A stretch of DNA of 64,000 bases from Streptomyces buecherae (GCF_014295035.1 NZ_CP060404.1:2754501-2818500); one strand, 5' to 3'. Shown: positions 27,800-36,367, counted from the stretch's first letter. The notes: a model not told the origin generated them from the letters alone. Made by a program: numbers and translations.

Positions 27800-28711
27800 T
27801 CAGAACACCGACCAGCCCGTGAGCGTGGTGAAGTGGTCGAGGGCGGCGACCCCGGCCACCGAGTTGCCGCGCTCGTCGAGGCCGGGGCTCCACACGCACA
27901 GCGTGCACCGCCCCGGGATGACCGCGACGATGCCACCCCCGACGCCGCTCTTGCCCGGCAGCCCGACCCGGTAGGCGAAGTTGCCCGCCGCGTCGTAGGT
28001 GCCGCAGGTCAGCATGACCGCGTTGACCTGCTTGGCCTCGCGCCGCGACAGCAGCCTGCCGCCGTCGGCGCGCAGCCCGTGGCGGGCCAGGAAACCGCCG
28101 GCCAGCGCGAGGTCGCGGCAGCTCATCCGGATCGAGCACTGCCAGAAGTAGTGCTGCAACACCGTGGGCACGGGGTTCTCCAGGTTGCCGTAGCTGGCCA
28201 TGAAGTGCGCCAGGGCGGCGTTGCGGTCGCCGTGCTCGGTCTCGGAGAGCGCGACGGCCGGGTCGAAGGCCAGGTCCGGGTTGTCGCTCTCGGCCCGCAG
28301 GAAGTCCAGGAGCGTGGTGCTCGCGTCGTCGGTGAGGGTCTGCAACCGGTCGGTGACGACCAGCGCCCCGGCGTTGATGAACGGGTTGCGCGGCACGCCG
28401 TTCTCGTATTCGAGCTGCACCAGCGAGTTGAACGCGTTGCCGGACGGCTCCCTGCCGACCCGCCGCCAGATCGCCTCGCCGTCCCGCGCCAGGACCAGCG
28501 CCAGGCTGAAGGTCTTGGAGATGGACTGGACGGAGAACGGCTCCTCCCAGTCCCCCACCCCGTAGACGTCGCCGTTCATGTCGGCGACCGCCATGCCGAA
28601 CTGCCCGGCGTCGACCGCGGCGAGAGCCGGTATGTACTGCGCCACCTGCCCCTGGCCCACCTGCGACCGGACCGCGGCGGCCACCACTTCCAACGCTCCC
28701 TGGTAGTCCAC
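27800..28711 (-). CDS. glsA: Glutaminase
   Basis: This 303-residue serine-dependent glutaminase (beta-lactamase-like fold) hydrolyses glutamine to glutamate and ammonia. Motifs: FSVQSISKTFSLAL with nucleophile S63 and K66, VPRNPFINAGAL, SETEHGDRNAALAHFM, and the late GLPGKSGVGGGIVAVIPG. GTG 28711 (VDYQGALEVV) gives the family's normal length; the ribosome site GGGGGG is close. It is divergent from the amidase gene at 29060. Confidence 0.93.
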   Translation of the reverse strand: MDYQGALEVVAAAVRSQVGQGQVAQYIPALAAVDAGQFGMAVADMNGDVYGVGDWEEPFSVQSISKTFSLALVLARDGEAIWRRVGREPSGNAFNSLVQLEYENGVPRNPFINAGALVVTDRLQTLTDDASTTLLDFLRAESDNPDLAFDPAVALSETEHGDRNAALAHFMASYGNLENPVPTVLQHYFWQCSIRMSCRDLALAGGFLARHGLRADGGRLLSRREAKQVNAVMLTCGTYDAAGNFAYRVGLPGKSGVGGGIVAVIPGRCTLCVWSPGLDERGNSVAGVAALDHFTTLTGWSVF

Positions 28712-29059
28712 GTGCCCCCCGTGCTGTCGTGCGTACTGTCGTGTCCGTGCTCGCGGCGGCACCGCGGTGCGGGCGCGCCCCGGGCGGGCTCGCCACGGGA
28801 CGTCGGCGCCATCATGCACTGCGTGGCACCACCAACCACACCGGCGTACGCCCCTGGGGCACACGCCCCCCGATCCACCCATCCGCCAACGGACAGCACC
28901 CCGCCCACCTGGGCCAGAGCCCACCGCGCACCGGGCCCGGCGGCCAAAACGGTTCGCACTGCCTCCGAACGGCTAGTCCGACGCCGAACGTTCCGGTACA
29001 AGCAGGTCATAGAGGCGGTTCGCGATCGGCGACCGCCGCGCGACCGAACGGAGGCGGCC
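28712..29059. other. Divergent intergenic region, glsA / amidase
   Basis: This 348-bp region must hold both promoters. Unlike its surroundings it contains AT-richer patches (about 28970-29020). No clear operator is seen. Confidence 0.35.
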
Positions 29060-29650
29060 ATGTCCCCACCCATGTCCGCGCGGGACTTCATCAACGCGCT
29101 GCGCGACGAGGGCCTACGGGTCAGGGAAGTCGGCGACTGGGAACACCACAACCGCGACCACATGGGCCCCTGGGGCCCGGTGCACGGCGTCATGATCCAC
29201 CACACCGTCACCTCGGGGGCCGAGGAGACGGTCAACCTGTGTCGCGACGGCCACTCGAGCCTGCCCGGCCCGCTGTGCCACGGCGTGATCACCAAGGACG
29301 GCACGGTGCACCTGGTCGGCTACGGCCGCGCCAACCACGCGGGGGCCGGCGACGACGACGTCCTGCGGGCCGTGATCGCCGAGAAGCGCCTCCCGCCCGA
29401 CAACGAGAGCAACACCGACGGCAACCGCCACTTCTACGGCTTCGAGTGCGAGAACCTGGGCGACGGCGAGGACCCCTGGCCGGCGGCGCAACTGGAGGCC
29501 ATCGAGCGCGCCGCCGCGGCCGTGTGCCGCCAGCACGCATGGACCGAGCGATCGGTCATCGGCCACCTCGAATGGCAGCCCGGCAAGGTGGACCCCAGGG
29601 GCTTCACCATGGACGAGATGCGGGTACGCGTCGGGGAACGACTGAAGTAG
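29060..29650 (+). CDS. N-acetylmuramoyl-L-alanine amidase (Amidase_2)
   Basis: The 196-residue zinc amidase of the PGRP/T7-lysozyme fold contains VHGVMIHHTVTSG with the first zinc histidine (about residue 47), NRHFYGFECENLGDG, and VIGHLEWQPGKVDPRGF carrying the later histidine. It cleaves the lactyl-peptide bond of peptidoglycan. It lacks a signal peptide or transmembrane segment and resembles phage endolysin catalytic domains, so export is unexplained. GGAGG lies 5 nt before ATG 29060. No phage genes surround it. Confidence 0.85.
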   Translation: MSPPMSARDFINALRDEGLRVREVGDWEHHNRDHMGPWGPVHGVMIHHTVTSGAEETVNLCRDGHSSLPGPLCHGVITKDGTVHLVGYGRANHAGAGDDDVLRAVIAEKRLPPDNESNTDGNRHFYGFECENLGDGEDPWPAAQLEAIERAAAAVCRQHAWTERSVIGHLEWQPGKVDPRGFTMDEMRVRVGERLK

Positions 29651-29821
29651 CGCACCGGGCACAGCACCGCCGCGCCCCCACCACCCCGGCGCTGTGCCCA
29701 CCCGAGCACCCCGCCACGGCGGCGGCCCCACCACGGACCCCGGCGGCCCCGCCACGGACCGGCCGGACGCGCGGCGGCGGGCCACCCGGACGCCTGGCGG
29801 CGGGCCGGGCCGGGTCCGACC

Positions 29822-29827
29822 GACAAT
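29822..29827 (+). promoter_or_regulatory. Candidate -10 of leaderless promoter
   Basis: GACAAT lies 6 nt before the GTG of the PLP enzyme, which lacks a ribosome site. It is the weakest member of the leaderless set. Confidence 0.3.
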
Positions 29828-29833
29828 GGAACG

Positions 29834-30967
29834 GTGAGCAGCGTCCCCGGCCGACCCCAGCCGCCCCCGCACCCCGACCACGCCCCTGGCTCGCGCCCCG
29901 CCGCCGACCGTGCCGGCGCGCGGATCGACGCGCTGCGGCCCGCGCTGCCGTCGCCGCTCCAGACCGTGGCCGACGCGCGGTTCGCCCGCCGTGGCGTGCG
30001 TCTGCTGCTCAAGCGGGACGACCTGATCCACCCGGACCTGCCCGGCAACAAGTGGCGCAAGCTGGAGCTGAACCTGCGCGCCGCCGCCGCGACGGGCCCG
30101 CGCCCCCTGCTGACGTTCGGCGGCGCCTACTCCAACCACCTGCGCGCGACGGCCGCCGCCGGCCGCCTCCTGGGCCTGGCCACCATCGGCGTCGTACGCG
30201 GCGACGAGCTGGCCGACCGGCCGCTCAACCCGGTCCTCGCGCGGTGCGTCGCCGACGGCATGCGCCTGCACTTCCTCACCCGGTCCGCCTACCGGCGCAA
30301 GGCCGAGCCCGAGGTGCGCGAGGCCCTGCGCGCGCGGTTCGGCGACTGCTACGTCATACCCGAGGGCGGCAGCAACGCCCTGGCCGCCACCGGCTGCCGG
30401 ACGCTCGGCCGCGAGCTGCGCGCGGCCCTCGACCCGGCCGACGGCCCGCACGTCGTCGGCGTCGCCTGCGGCACCGGCGGCACCCTGGCCGGCCTCGCCG
30501 CCGGCCTCGCCGACCACCGCCAACCGGCCGATCCCGCGACCGGCCTCACGATCGATCCCCCGGCCGGCCAGACCGCCGAGCAGACCATCGAGCAGACCGC
30601 CGAGCAGACCGCCGAGCGCGCCACGGAACGGGCCGCCGGCTCCGGGGCACGCCCGCGGGCCATCGGGTTCCCCGTGCTCAGGGGCGACTTCCTGGCGGCG
30701 GAGATCCTCGCGCTCCAGACCGAGGCGTTCGGCGCCCGGGTCGGCGACTGGGAGCTGGACGGCCGGTTCCACTGCGGCGGGTACGCGCGGACGACGCCGG
30801 AACTCGACGCGTTCGCCGCGGACTTCGCCGACCGGCACGGCCTGGCCCTGGACCGCGTCTACGTCGCCAAGCTGCTCTACGGCCTGACCTCCCTGGTCGA
30901 AGCGGGCGCCATCGCCGGCGGCAGCACCGTCACCGCGGTCATCACGGGCCCGGCCCCCGCGCCGTAG
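29834..30967 (+). CDS. PLP-dependent ACC deaminase / D-cysteine desulfhydrase family enzyme
   Basis: The 377-residue fold-type II PLP enzyme has the Schiff-base lysine in PDLPGNKWRKLELN (K73), phosphate and substrate loops TFGGAYSNHLRATAAAG, and PEGGSNALA and GVACGTGGTLAGLAAG. The specific substrate (1-aminocyclopropane-1-carboxylate, D-cysteine or other) cannot be assigned by eye. Odd: a low-complexity insertion of about 40 residues at about 236-275 containing repeats of EQTAEQTIEQT, encoded by imperfect 15-bp DNA repeats near 30580-30625. GTG 29834 is without Shine-Dalgarno. Confidence 0.8.
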   Translation: MSSVPGRPQPPPHPDHAPGSRPAADRAGARIDALRPALPSPLQTVADARFARRGVRLLLKRDDLIHPDLPGNKWRKLELNLRAAAATGPRPLLTFGGAYSNHLRATAAAGRLLGLATIGVVRGDELADRPLNPVLARCVADGMRLHFLTRSAYRRKAEPEVREALRARFGDCYVIPEGGSNALAATGCRTLGRELRAALDPADGPHVVGVACGTGGTLAGLAAGLADHRQPADPATGLTIDPPAGQTAEQTIEQTAEQTAERATERAAGSGARPRAIGFPVLRGDFLAAEILALQTEAFGARVGDWELDGRFHCGGYARTTPELDAFAADFADRHGLALDRVYVAKLLYGLTSLVEAGAIAGGSTVTAVITGPAPAP

Positions 30968-30993
30968 CCGACGCCCCCGCGCCCGGGGCGGCG

Positions 30994-32595
30994 CTACTCG
31001 CCCTCCCCCTCGCGGTAGGCAGCCGCCTCCTCCAGGTCCAGCCGGCGCAGCAGCGTCCGCAGCATCTCGTCGTCGATGCGCCGCTCGTCCCGCAGCCGCA
31101 CGAACACCTTCCGCTCCGTCTCGATGACCTCGCGCGCGAGCCGCCGGTAGGTCTCGTCCGCTGACTCGCCCGTCACCTCGCTCACCGTGCCGAGCCGCTC
31201 CCAGACGGCGTTGCGGCGCCGCTCCACGACCGTGCGCAGCCGGTCGGCCAGCGGCTGCGGCAACTGGTTGTGCTCGTCGGCCAGCAACTCCGCCAGCCGC
31301 TCCTCGGCCGCCTGGGACGCCGCGCTCTGCGCCTGCGCCTCGGCCAGCGTCTCGGCCTGTACGTCGCGCCCGGGCAGCCGCAGCGCGCGGATCAGGGCCG
31401 GGAGCGTCAGCCCCTGCACGACCAGGGTGGCGATCACCGTGCTGAAGGTGAGCAGCAGGACGAGGTCGCGGGCCGGGAAGTGGTCCCCGCCGTGCGCGGC
31501 GGTGGGGATGGAGAACGCGATGGCCAGCGACACGACGCCGCGCATCCCGGCCCAGCCCACGATGGTCGGCGCGGTCCAGTTCACGTCGGGCTCGCGCCGC
31601 CTGATCCGCGCCGAGAGCAGGCGGGGCACGAAGGTGGCCGGGAAGACCCAGAGGTAGCGCACCACCACCACGGCCAGGAACACCGCCAGGGCGTACCAGA
31701 GCAGCTCGCCGGCCCCGTACCCGTCGAGCCCCCGCAGCACGACCGGTAGTTGCAGCCCGATCAGCGCGAAGACCGCCGACTCCAGGACGAAGGAGACCAT
31801 CGCCCACACCGCGCGCTCCTGCAACCTGGTTGCGAAGTCCACCTGCCAGAGCTGGTGTCCCAGGTGCAGCGCCACGACCACCACGGCCAGCACCCCCGAC
31901 GCCTCGACCTGCTCGGCGACCGCGTACGCCACGAACGGGATGAGCAGCGAGAGCGTGTTCTGCAACAGCGGCTCGGTGAGCCGGGTGCGCAGCCAGTGCA
32001 GCGGCACCATCAGCACCACCCCGACGCCGACCCCGCCCACCGCGGCGACCAGGAACTCCCGCAGGCCCGAGCCCCACGTGGCGCCCGTGCCGACCGCGGC
32101 GGCCAGCGCGACCTTGTACGCCGTGATCGCGGTCGCGTCGTTGACCAGCGACTCGCCCTGCAGGATCGTCGTGATCCGGGAGGGCAGCCCCGCTTTGCGC
32201 GCGATGGCGGTCGCTGCCACCGCGTCCGGCGGCGCGATCACCGCGCCGAGCACTAGCGCCGAGGTCAGCGGCAGGTCCGGCACCACGAGGTAGGCGATCC
32301 AGCCCACGGCCAGCGTCGCGAACAGCACGTAGCCGACCGAGAGCAGCGCGACCGACCGCGCGTTGGCGCGCAGGTCCAGGTAGGAGCTGTCCAGCGCGGC
32401 CGTGTGCAGCAGGGGCGGCAGCAGCAGCGGCAGCACGACGTGCGGATCGAGCACGTACGCGGGCACGCCGGGCACGTACGAGGCCACAAGGCCGGCCGCG
32501 ACCAGCAGCAACGGCCCCGGCACGGAGGTGCGCCGCGCCGCGCCGGCGATCGCCGCGCTGCCCGCGATCAGCGTCAACAGGGGAACGACGTCCAT
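30994..32595 (-). CDS. Na+/H+ antiporter, CPA1 family
   Basis: This 533-residue protein has about 12 hydrophobic helices up to residue 410, then a hydrophilic C-terminal regulatory region of about 120 residues rich in Arg/Glu and predicted helical. CPA1 signatures: PPDAVAATAIARKAGLP, and GESLVNDATAITAYK with the ion-binding ND pair, and WAGMRGVVSLAIAFSIP. It exchanges Na+ (or K+) for protons in pH and salt homeostasis. ATG 32595 is the family-consistent start although no strong ribosome site precedes it; the frame is open upstream to 32838. Confidence 0.9.
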   Translation of the reverse strand: MDVVPLLTLIAGSAAIAGAARRTSVPGPLLLVAAGLVASYVPGVPAYVLDPHVVLPLLLPPLLHTAALDSSYLDLRANARSVALLSVGYVLFATLAVGWIAYLVVPDLPLTSALVLGAVIAPPDAVAATAIARKAGLPSRITTILQGESLVNDATAITAYKVALAAAVGTGATWGSGLREFLVAAVGGVGVGVVLMVPLHWLRTRLTEPLLQNTLSLLIPFVAYAVAEQVEASGVLAVVVVALHLGHQLWQVDFATRLQERAVWAMVSFVLESAVFALIGLQLPVVLRGLDGYGAGELLWYALAVFLAVVVVRYLWVFPATFVPRLLSARIRRREPDVNWTAPTIVGWAGMRGVVSLAIAFSIPTAAHGGDHFPARDLVLLLTFSTVIATLVVQGLTLPALIRALRLPGRDVQAETLAEAQAQSAASQAAEERLAELLADEHNQLPQPLADRLRTVVERRRNAVWERLGTVSEVTGESADETYRRLAREVIETERKVFVRLRDERRIDDEMLRTLLRRLDLEEAAAYREGEGE

Positions 32596-32914
32596 CGGCC
32601 CAGGCCCATCCCATCTCGCGACCCGTACGTCGCGCACGGCTCTGACATCCCATGCATCCTCCACACCACGCGGCCCCACCCGCCCCGCGCGCCCGAACAG
32701 TCTCGAACACTCCGTCCCTTTCCAGCCACCCCGGCCACGCCCACGCCAAGCCTGCCGGCGCCCGCGAGGTTCCCGCCCCGCGCCGTCGCCGCCCCCGGTC
32801 GCCCGGCCACCGGCTGGTCGGGGCGTGTACCGCCGCACCGCCGGCGACCGCGCACGCCCGGCGCCCTACGCCGCCCGGCCACGCCGCCGCCCGCCCCCAC
32901 CCGACGAAGCGACC

Positions 32915-32920
32915 TAATCT
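32915..32920 (+). promoter_or_regulatory. Candidate -10 of leaderless promoter
   Basis: TAATCT is followed by exactly 7 nt and then the ATG of the UBP zinc-finger gene. There is no ribosome site. Confidence 0.5.
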
Positions 32921-32927
32921 GGCCACC

Positions 32928-33188
32928 ATGAGCGAATGCCCCCACGTCACCGAGCTGCCGTACCCCGAGCCCGCCGCGCAGAGCGAGACCTGCCCGGAGT
33001 GCGTCGCGGCCGGCACCCACCCCGTCCACCTGCGACTCTGCCTGAGCTGCGGCCACGTCGGCTGCTGCGACTCCTCCCCGCGCAGGCACGCGTCGGCCCA
33101 CCACGCGGCCACCGGCCACCCCGTCATGCGCTCCTTCGAACCGAACGAGGACTGGCGCTGGTGCTTCGTCGACCAGGCCCTCGTCTGA
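32928..33188 (+). CDS. UBP-type zinc finger protein
   Basis: The 86-residue protein is almost entirely a ZnF-UBP domain: CPHVTEL, CPECVAAGTHPVHLRLCLSC, GHVGCCDSSPRRHASAHHAA and TGHPVMRSFEP, with the Cys/His zinc ligands spaced as in ubiquitin-protease zinc fingers. In eukaryotes the fold binds the free C-terminus of ubiquitin; the role in bacteria is unknown. It lies upstream of the GNAT gene (113-bp gap) and divergent from the antiporter. A TAATCT element 7 nt before ATG suggests a leaderless message. Confidence 0.85.
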   Translation: MSECPHVTELPYPEPAAQSETCPECVAAGTHPVHLRLCLSCGHVGCCDSSPRRHASAHHAATGHPVMRSFEPNEDWRWCFVDQALV

Positions 33189-33288
33189 ACCCCTCGCTCG
33201 CCCCGAACCGGCCCCACGAGGCACCGCACGACGCACCCCCGGCCGGCCCGTGACCTGGCCCGACCCGCCGACTGTCAGAGGCTCCCGC

Positions 33289-33294
33289 TACCTT
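33289..33294 (+). promoter_or_regulatory. Candidate -10 of leaderless promoter
   Basis: TACCTT is followed by 7 nt and the ATG of the GNAT gene. There is no ribosome site. Confidence 0.45.
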
Positions 33295-33301
33295 TGGCCG
33301 C

Positions 33302-33823
33302 ATGATCCGACCTGCAACGCCCGCCGACGTCCCCGTGATCCACGCGATGATCCGCGAGCTCGCGGAGTACGAGCGCGAGCCGGACGCGGCCAAGGCCACC
33401 GAGGAGCAGCTTCACGACGCGCTGTTCGGCGCGCATCCGGCGGTCTTCGGGCTGATAGCCGAGCAGCCCGCCGCGCCGACGGCCGGCGCGGCGGGCTCCG
33501 GCGCGAGCGAGCCGGTCGGCTTCGCCCTGTGGTTCCGCAACTTCTCCACCTGGACCGGCACCCACGGCGTCTACCTGGAGGACCTGTACGTCCGCCCGGA
33601 GGCGCGCGGTGGCGGCCACGGCAAGGCGCTGCTGGCCGAGCTGGCGCGGATCTGCGTGGAGCGCGGATACGAGCGCTGCGAATGGGCGGTCCTCGACTGG
33701 AACGCGCCGTCGATCGCGTTCTACGAGTCCATCGGCGCGCGGGCGATGGACGAGTGGACGGTGCGACGGCTGACCGGCGCCCCGCTGCGGGAGCTCGCGG
33801 CGTTCGCCGAGAAGAACGGCTGA
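33302..33823 (+). CDS. GNAT N-acetyltransferase (diamine acetyltransferase-like)
   Basis: The 173-residue GNAT has acetyl-CoA loop VRPEARGGGHGKALL (R/QxxGxG/A form; about residues 98-112), the strand GVYLEDLYVRPE before it, and a terminal ERCEWAVLDWNAPSIAFYES typical of the spermidine/spermine or thialysine acetyltransferase subgroup. A short Ala/Gly-rich insert (about 60-73) separates strands. The substrate is probably a small amine but is not proven. Its own putative promoter suggests separate transcription from the zinc finger gene. Confidence 0.85.
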   Translation: MIRPATPADVPVIHAMIRELAEYEREPDAAKATEEQLHDALFGAHPAVFGLIAEQPAAPTAGAAGSGASEPVGFALWFRNFSTWTGTHGVYLEDLYVRPEARGGGHGKALLAELARICVERGYERCEWAVLDWNAPSIAFYESIGARAMDEWTVRRLTGAPLRELAAFAEKNG

Positions 33824-34160
33824 CCTCTCCGGCCACCCCGCGCTGACCAGGCACGACGCCTTGGAGGCCCGGCGCGGACGGCGGGCGGGGTGAGCGACGC
33901 GAGGCCATCTCTTTCGATTTGAGGCCGCCAACCCCTAGCCACTGTGCGTACTCATATGCTTACCATGAGTGACAGTCGCGTGCCTCCGGCCCCGTACTCA
34001 CCCTGGGCGAGCCATGCTCCGTCCGGGCGACACGAGGCCACAGATCGCGATAGCGTCGCAGGCGAACCGTGTGCCGCGCCGGATCGTCCGCCTCCACCAT
34101 AAGGGCTGACGGCCGGCGTTCATATCAGCTCAACCAGCTTGTGTCACCTTGGAGGTGAGG
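33824..34160. other. Upstream region of prsH-sigH
   Basis: This region of about 340 bp, relatively AT-rich around 33900-33965 and 34105-34150, presumably carries the several promoters expected for the sigH operon. It includes a small open frame (33965-34102). I do not find an exact SigB-type promoter match. Confidence 0.4.
33965..34102 (+). CDS. Possible 45-residue small protein upstream of prsH
   Basis: The ATG frame of 45 residues begins MSDSRVPPAPYSPWASHAPS and ends CAAPDRPPPP. TATGCT lies 4 nt before the ATG, and there is no ribosome site. It could be a leader peptide or a chance frame. Confidence 0.25.
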   Translation: MSDSRVPPAPYSPWASHAPSGRHEATDRDSVAGEPCAAPDRPPPP

Positions 34161-34574
34161 GTGTCCCAGATCGCAGGCGAGCCCGGGACCCAGGACTTCG
34201 TGGAAGTCCGGTTGCCCGCTGAGGGTGCCTACCTGTCGGTGCTGCGTACGGCCACAGCCGGCCTAGCGGCCCGTTTGGACTTCACCCTCGACGAGATCGA
34301 GGACCTGCGCATCGCCGTAGACGAAGCGTGCGCGATCCTCCTGCAACAAGCGGTTCCCGGCAGCGTCCTCAGTTGTGTTTTCCGATTGGTCGGCGACGCG
34401 CTACGGGTGACCGTCTCAGCGCCCACCACCGACGGCCGCGCTCCCGAGCGCGACACCTTCGCCTGGACGGTGCTCTCCGCGCTGGCCGGCGAGGTCGACT
34501 CGACGGTCGCCGAAGACCGGACGGTCAGCATCAGCCTGCACAAGAAGCGCGGCGCCGGGCCCGGGCAGCCGTAA
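34161..34574 (+). CDS. prsH: RsbW/SpoIIAB-type anti-sigma factor
   Basis: The 137-residue protein has the GHKL switch-kinase fold: LDEIEDLRIAVDEACAILLQ (N-box helix) and later strand/helix pattern DTFAWTVLSALAGEVD. The residue at the usual Mg-ATP asparagine position (ExxxN) appears to be isoleucine, so kinase activity may be weak or absent, as would suit a sequestering anti-sigma factor. By position 16 nt ahead of sigH it is the SigH antagonist (PrsH/UshX in S. coelicolor, memory). GTG 34161 has GGAGG 5 nt upstream; the earlier TTG at 34149 is unsupported. Confidence 0.85.
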   Translation: MSQIAGEPGTQDFVEVRLPAEGAYLSVLRTATAGLAARLDFTLDEIEDLRIAVDEACAILLQQAVPGSVLSCVFRLVGDALRVTVSAPTTDGRAPERDTFAWTVLSALAGEVDSTVAEDRTVSISLHKKRGAGPGQP

Positions 34575-34590
34575 CGGAAAGGGGGGCTCC

Positions 34591-35496
34591 GTGAGTACTG
34601 CATCATCGCGGGGGGTGCGCGCCCCGGCCATCCCGCAGCAGCCGGACGGGCCGCATCCCGCGGACCCGGAGCCGACCGGCGACGGACCAGAGCGGGCGGA
34701 CCACATGGATCAGCACCAGCACGAGCAGCGGACCCACGATCCCCAGGACCGAAGCGGCGCGCGAGCGATGTTCATAGAGCTGCGCGAGCTCCCCGACGGT
34801 TCTCCTGAGCGGGCCGAACTCCGCAACAGCCTCGTGCGCATGCACCTCCCCTTGGTAGAGCACCTCGCACGCCGCTTCCGCAACCGCGGGGAGCCCCTCG
34901 ACGACCTGACCCAGGTCGCCACCATCGGACTGATCAAGTCGGTCGACCGGTTCGACCCCGACCGTGGCGTGGAGTTCTCCACGTACGCGACGCCCACGGT
35001 CGTCGGCGAGATCAAGCGCCACTTCCGTGACAAGGGCTGGGCCGTGCGCGTGCCGCGGCGGCTCCAGGAGCTGCGGCTGGCCCTGACCACGGCGACCGCG
35101 GAGCTGTCCCAGCGACACGGCCGCGCCCCCACCGTGCACGAGCTGGCCGAGCACCTCGGCATCTCGGAGGAGGAGGTCCTGGAGGGGTTGGAGTCCGCCA
35201 ACGCCTACAGCACCCTCTCGCTCGACGTCCCCGACACGGACGACGAGTCTCCCGCCGTGGCCGACACCCTCGGCGCCGAGGACGAGGCCCTGGAGGGCGT
35301 GGAGTACCGGGAGTCCCTCAAGCCGCTGCTTGAGGACCTGCCGCCGCGCGAGAAGAAGATCCTGCTGCTGCGCTTCTTCGGCAACATGACCCAGTCGCAG
35401 ATCGCCCAGGAGGTCGGCATCTCCCAGATGCACGTCTCCCGACTCCTCGCGCGCACCCTCGCCCAGCTTCGGGAGAAGCTGCTCGTCGAGGAGTAG
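34591..35496 (+). CDS. sigH: SigB/SigF-type alternative sigma factor
   Basis: The 301-residue sigma-70 group 3 factor has region 2 at about residues 75-145 (LRNSLVRMHLPLVEHLARRF, DDLTQVATIGLIKSVDRFDP, FSTYATPTVVGEIKRHFRDK), region 3 at about 155-205 and region 4 with the helix-turn-helix (MTQSQIAQEVGISQMHVSRL). The first about 60 residues are disordered, Pro/His/Gln-rich, and contain further in-frame starts (ATG 34705, 34768). In S. coelicolor SigH exists as several length isoforms and acts in osmotic stress and sporulation (family knowledge). The strong ribosome site AAAGGGGGG lies before GTG 34591. Confidence 0.9.
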   Translation: MSTASSRGVRAPAIPQQPDGPHPADPEPTGDGPERADHMDQHQHEQRTHDPQDRSGARAMFIELRELPDGSPERAELRNSLVRMHLPLVEHLARRFRNRGEPLDDLTQVATIGLIKSVDRFDPDRGVEFSTYATPTVVGEIKRHFRDKGWAVRVPRRLQELRLALTTATAELSQRHGRAPTVHELAEHLGISEEEVLEGLESANAYSTLSLDVPDTDDESPAVADTLGAEDEALEGVEYRESLKPLLEDLPPREKKILLLRFFGNMTQSQIAQEVGISQMHVSRLLARTLAQLREKLLVEE

Positions 35497-35613
35497 ACGC
35501 GCCGTGTCCGGCGACCGGCGGCCCTGCCCAGCGGGGACGCCGGAGCCGCGGCCCGCGCGCCACTGACGGGCACGCCAGCGGTGTCCGGTAGCGGCGTGCG
35601 GCCAGGCGGTTCG

Positions 35614-36252
35614 TCACGCGTCCCGGGGCCCGATGCCGAGCGCCTCGGTCGCCGTGGGGTTGACGAGCAGCACGAGGGCCGCGAGGGCCACCACGCCGAT
35701 GGCGATCCCGCCCGCGATCAGCGCGCCACCTGAGTTGATCAGCGTCCAGGCCACGGGCAACGCCATGATCTGCGTGATCATCGCCGGCCCCCGACTCCAG
35801 CGCCGGCGCAGCCACAGCCCGCGCGCGGCCACCAGCGGCAGCGCCGCCAGCGCGAAGAAGACCACCGCGAGGATCTCCGTCTGCTTCGGGCTGTCCGGAT
35901 CACCGGCCAGGCCCATCACCATCAGGTAGACCCCGTACGCGGCGAGCAGCGCGCCCTCGGCGGCGGTGATGGCCGCGGCGCCGGTGAGCCGGGCAGGTCG
36001 CGGCCCGGACGGCACCTGCGGCGCGGCCGACGCCCCTAGCGCGGCCGATACGCCCGGCTCCCCGTCATGCCCAGCCGTACGCCCGCCCGCCGGGTCGCCG
36101 GCCCGGGCGGGTGTGACCGAAGACTCGTCCCGCGCGGCCGACTGGGGCGCGGCCTGGCTCGCGGCGGCCTTCTTGTCCGGTCGCGTCTTCCCGGCCGCTG
36201 CCGCGGGCTTCCTGCCGCGCTGCGCGGGGCGGCGGTTCTGCTTGCTGCTCAC
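35614..36252 (-). CDS. Membrane protein with long Ala/Pro/Lys-rich cytoplasmic N-terminus
   Basis: This 212-residue protein's first 90 residues are basic then Ala/Pro/Gly-rich and disordered (SSKQNRRPAQRGRKPAAAAG). Four hydrophobic segments follow (about residues 97-117, 127-147, 157-175 and 180-200). No catalytic motif is recognised; it is a conserved actinobacterial membrane protein type. GTG 36252 is chosen because TACCCT lies 6 nt upstream (leaderless) and the remaining frame to 36336 runs into the divergent promoter of the lipid kinase. Confidence 0.7.
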   Translation of the reverse strand: MSSKQNRRPAQRGRKPAAAAGKTRPDKKAAASQAAPQSAARDESSVTPARAGDPAGGRTAGHDGEPGVSAALGASAAPQVPSGPRPARLTGAAAITAAEGALLAAYGVYLMVMGLAGDPDSPKQTEILAVVFFALAALPLVAARGLWLRRRWSRGPAMITQIMALPVAWTLINSGGALIAGGIAIGVVALAALVLLVNPTATEALGIGPRDA

Positions 36253-36258
36253 CCCAGC

Positions 36259-36264
36259 AGGGTA
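36259..36264 (-). promoter_or_regulatory. Candidate -10 of leaderless promoter
   Basis: On the minus strand TACCCT is followed by 6 nt and GTG 36252. It is divergent from the similar element at 36368. Confidence 0.4.
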
Positions 36265-36367
36265 GTGCGTCGGCGACCTCCCACCGCGGGCCACCGGGGA
36301 CCCGGTCCGCGCCGGCCCGCGGCCGTGCAACCACACCCAGGGGGTGGGGGCAGTGTGAGCAGGTAGG

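Noticed and set aside
26759-29650. A small biosynthetic gene cluster around the KAS III gene
   Set aside because: Neighbours are a glutaminase, an amidase and a metal transporter, with no carrier protein, tailoring enzymes or shared direction.
29114-33229. Open frame of 1371 codons on the minus strand
   Set aside because: It runs antisense or out of frame to the amidase, PLP enzyme, antiporter and zinc-finger genes, all of which have clear family motifs. Its translation is Arg/Gly/Ala-rich without domains, a normal artefact of high GC.
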